6,599 nucleotides of DNA from Desulfobacula sp. (GTDB lineage: Bacteria; Desulfobacterota; Desulfobacteria; Desulfobacterales; Desulfobacteraceae): the NCBI GenBank assembly GCA_027858355.1, contig JAQICW010000099.1:1-6599 (forward strand). Reading direction: 5' to 3'. The first letter of the stretch is position 1; the number at the start of each line of letters is the position of its first letter. A program made the position numbers and the translations under genes. Positions 5,839-6,599 of this stretch are shown in pieces. The notes beneath the pieces were generated by a model. The model saw nothing but the letters and a program-made list of their open reading frames with translations, had not been told where the DNA came from and ran no database searches.

Positions 5839-6599
5839 ATGAAATTTATAGTTTTGTTCTCCTTTTTCAAATTAAAAGTAATAATAAAGCTAATCATATT
5901 TATCTTTTTCTTTGGGATATTATTTCTCATTTATGATAATTACAGATACAAATTTTATAATACTGAAAACAGTATTAGTGTTTTAACATATAATTGTGGA
6001 AATCAAGGCAAACAACAACCAAGCTTAGAACAAATAGCCGAAGTCATTGAATATGCAGGCAAACCTGATATAGTTTTTTTACAAGATATCACATGGCCGG
6101 TTAAAACACCTGATATTTGCAAACTCTTAAATTACCCATATTATGTAACAGCCAGAAAAAAACCAACACCTTTTGCAAATATTGCTATAATCTCAAAATA
6201 TCCGTTATCAGAGGATGAAAAACTATCATTTAATCCGGGAAGGAAACCTAGGTTACTGAGTGCAGTTGTGACAATTAATAAAATAAAAACTCTTTTATGC
6301 TGTGTGAAATTGTCAAGTCTCAGTAAGGATATTGTAAATAGAGATGAATCAATATCCCTCGTTAAAGTTGGTAAAGTTTTATATAAAGAAATTTTTTATA
6401 AAACTGAACATACAAAAGAAGTCGCTATAATAATTGATTATATAAAAACTAAAAAAATGGAACACGTGATTATTGGTGGAGATTTTAATACGATTTCGCT
6501 TTCAAAACCGATAAGGGTGATTACTAAGAGTTATAAAGATTCTTTTAGATATTCTATAAAACAATTTAAAGGCACAAGAATAAAATATTTTATCAAACC
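5839..6599 (+). CDS. Membrane-anchored endonuclease/exonuclease/phosphatase-family protein, N-terminal part
   Basis: The frame is open from its ATG to the window edge (253 codons and two bases), so the C-terminus is missing. Members of the EEP superfamily are metal-dependent phosphoesterases acting on nucleic acids, phospholipids or phosphoinositides; the substrate here is unknown. Residues about 14-32 form one hydrophobic helix (IIKLIIFIFFFGILFLIY), so the protein is likely anchored in the inner membrane with the catalytic domain outside. The family pattern then follows: ISVLTYNCG (N52), PDIVFLQD (D83, where most members have Glu), NIAIISKYPL (114-123, the usual IxSxyPi element) and VIIGGDFNT (D215, N217). 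GTRIKYFIK at 245-253 may be the RIDYIF element, with Lys in place of Asp. The final DH motif would lie beyond the window. No good ribosome binding site precedes the start, but no other ATG, GTG or TTG start exists in this frame after its upstream stop at 5791. It is very AT-rich, unlike the gene before it. Confidence 0.85.
   Translation, partial: MKFIVLFSFFKLKVIIKLIIFIFFFGILFLIYDNYRYKFYNTENSISVLTYNCGNQGKQQPSLEQIAEVIEYAGKPDIVFLQDITWPVKTPDICKLLNYPYYVTARKKPTPFANIAIISKYPLSEDEKLSFNPGRKPRLLSAVVTINKIKTLLCCVKLSSLSKDIVNRDESISLVKVGKVLYKEIFYKTEHTKEVAIIIDYIKTKKMEHVIIGGDFNTISLSKPIRVITKSYKDSFRYSIKQFKGTRIKYFIK

Noticed and set aside
1..6599. CRISPR array, tRNA, rRNA or IS-element ends
   Set aside because: I saw no regularly spaced direct repeats, no tRNA-like cloverleaf, no rRNA motifs and no terminal inverted repeats or transposase on either strand.

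Overview
The window looks like part of a surface- or exo-polysaccharide gene cluster from a Gram-negative bacterium, disturbed by mobile DNA. All supported genes are on the + strand. The lineage cannot be fixed from sequence alone. The intron and WecB-like protein would suit an environmental proteobacterium or desulfobacterium, and the large secreted protein has a style also common in Planctomycetes/Lentisphaerae-type bacteria; this is impression, not proof.

Layout. (1) 1-910: the 3' part of a group II intron. It holds the C-terminal two thirds or so of its reverse transcriptase/maturase (1-837), then RNA domain V (838-870) and domain VI with a bulged adenosine (871-910). (2) 911-1041: directly after the intron, an open frame encodes about 43 residues ending ...LIDVKSM...FWRL-stop. 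This reads as the C-terminus of a UDP-sugar dehydrogenase of the WbpA/TviB type, so the intron appears to sit inside that gene in the sense orientation. (3) 1091-2185: a complete non-hydrolysing UDP-GlcNAc 2-epimerase (wecB). A dehydrogenase next to a 2-epimerase is the classic pair for making UDP-ManNAcA-type uronic acid precursors. (4) 2186-2327: an AT-rich spacer that switches to GC-richer sequence near 2260-2290. It contains a short open frame whose stop overlaps the next start (ATGA). (5) 2328-5798: a 1156-residue exported multidomain protein with a signal peptide, jelly-roll carbohydrate-binding-like modules, a TIM-barrel glycoside-hydrolase-like core with a QDEP acid/base-like motif, and a C-terminal CBM9-like domain. 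(6) 5839-6599: the start of a very AT-rich gene for a membrane-anchored endonuclease/exonuclease/phosphatase (EEP) superfamily protein that runs off the window and is still open at its end.

The base composition is mosaic. The big gene is clearly GC-richer than wecB and far richer than the EEP gene, and the changes fall close to the gene ends. This suggests a cassette inserted into or assembled within the cluster. Functionally, dehydrogenase plus epimerase would supply nucleotide-sugar precursors, while the secreted protein could bind or trim a polysaccharide outside the cytoplasm; the second role is inference. The most notable points are the intron-split sugar dehydrogenase, the unclassified glycosidase-like protein with no obvious nucleophile, and the cassette boundaries.
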